Part shown: positions 5,438 through 5,814 of the stretch, piece by piece | How positions within the stretch are numbered: the first letter of the stretch is position 1 | How the letters are laid out: the number at the start of each line of letters is the position of its first letter | NCBI GenBank assembly: GCA_937936695.1 | Contig: CALHCK010000113.1 | Span: 1-5,814, forward strand | Source: an uncultured Polaribacter sp. | Lineage (GTDB): Bacteria > Bacteroidota > Bacteroidia > Flavobacteriales > Flavobacteriaceae | Reading direction: 5' to 3' | Length of the DNA: 5,814 bases | Notes under the pieces: generated by a model | Told to the model about the DNA's origin: nothing | The model's database searches: none | What the model saw: only the letters and a program-made list of their open reading frames with translations | Program-made: the position numbers and the translations under genes

Positions 5438-5814
5438 ATGATGAGTAAAGAAGATGAAGTATTAATTGTTGGTGCAGGTTTGTGCGGATCTTTATTAGCA
5501 TTACGTTTAGCACAAAGAGGCTATAAAGTAACTGTATACGAAAGTAGACCAGATTTAAGAACCACAGACATTTCTGCAGGTCGTTCTATTAATTTAGCAC
5601 TGTCTGATAGAGGTTTAAAAGCATTAAGGCTTTGTGGTATGGAAGAGAAAGCAAGAGCAATTAGTATACCTATGTATGGTAGATTAATTCATGATAAGGC
5701 TGGTAATACTTTTTCATCTAACTATTCGGGGAGAAAAGAAGAATATATAAATTCAATTTCTAGAGGAGATTTAAATGCTATTTTGTTAGATGAAGCCGAA
5801 AAGCACAAAAATGT
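5438..5814 (+). CDS. kmo: Kynurenine 3-monooxygenase, N-terminal part (runs off the window)
   Basis: This FAD- and NADPH-dependent aromatic hydroxylase converts L-kynurenine to 3-hydroxykynurenine. Only the first 125 residues are inside the window, whereas the family is about 450-470 long. The N-terminal Rossmann fold is shown by VLIVGAGLCGS (GxGxxG at residues 12-17) and the acidic strand end VTVYE (Glu35). GRSINLALSDRGLKAL (48-63) is highly characteristic of KMO rather than other FAD hydroxylases, and SISRGDLN (106-113) follows as expected. Two ATG codons in tandem (5438 and 5441) could each serve as start, and the difference is one methionine. The gene follows kynU after a single base, so translational coupling in one transcript is likely. 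I found the frame by reading downstream of the kynU stop; nothing in it suggests a frameshift. Confidence 0.95.
   Translation, partial: MMSKEDEVLIVGAGLCGSLLALRLAQRGYKVTVYESRPDLRTTDISAGRSINLALSDRGLKALRLCGMEEKARAISIPMYGRLIHDKAGNTFSSNYSGRKEEYINSISRGDLNAILLDEAEKHKN

Noticed and set aside
5274..5513. Open frame of 79 codons on the minus strand
   Set aside because: It spans the kynU end and kmo start in antisense, both of which are well-supported genes.

Overview
The window looks like chromosomal DNA from a marine-type member of the Flavobacteriaceae (Bacteroidetes). The support is strong AT richness, start codons without Shine-Dalgarno sites, a TTG/TAnnTTTG-type promoter, short lipoprotein signal peptides and a kynurenine-pathway operon of the kind found in flavobacteria. 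The genus cannot be fixed from the sequence alone.

The right part (about 2893-5814) is ordinary core chromosome. A lipoprotein NlpC/P60 peptidase with two SH3-like segments is read leftward. It is divergent from kynU (kynureninase) and kmo (kynurenine 3-monooxygenase, cut by the window edge), which are read rightward. The two kyn genes are one nucleotide apart and should be one transcript. KMO makes 3-hydroxykynurenine and KynU cleaves it to 3-hydroxyanthranilate and alanine, as in tryptophan degradation or de novo NAD synthesis. The 99-bp gap between the peptidase and kynU holds a good flavobacterial promoter for kynU.

The left part (1-2876) looks accessory. Three functionally unrelated genes all read leftward: a small TPR-like lipoprotein, a single-subunit MOSC protein and a secreted serine hydrolase of the class C beta-lactamase fold. 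They are separated by two copies of a palindromic repeat of about 134 bp (1102-1235 and 2056-2188). A fragment matching only one end of this repeat (2865-2877) lies at the junction with the core part. Each of the three genes starts 6 to about 50 bp after a repeat or repeat end, and two are followed by a full copy. The repeat folds into nested stems, and two base pairs change in a compensatory way between copies. Its outer layout is a 7-bp outer box holding AAC/GTT, an asymmetric unpaired spacer, then a 9-bp inner box. This resembles integron attC sites in architecture, although not in consensus sequence.

The most interesting reading is therefore a gene-cassette-like array with an unusual recombination or folding site, placed beside a core operon. 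No integrase, transposase, tRNA, rRNA or CRISPR array is visible. A plain MITE-like dispersed palindromic repeat remains the main alternative.
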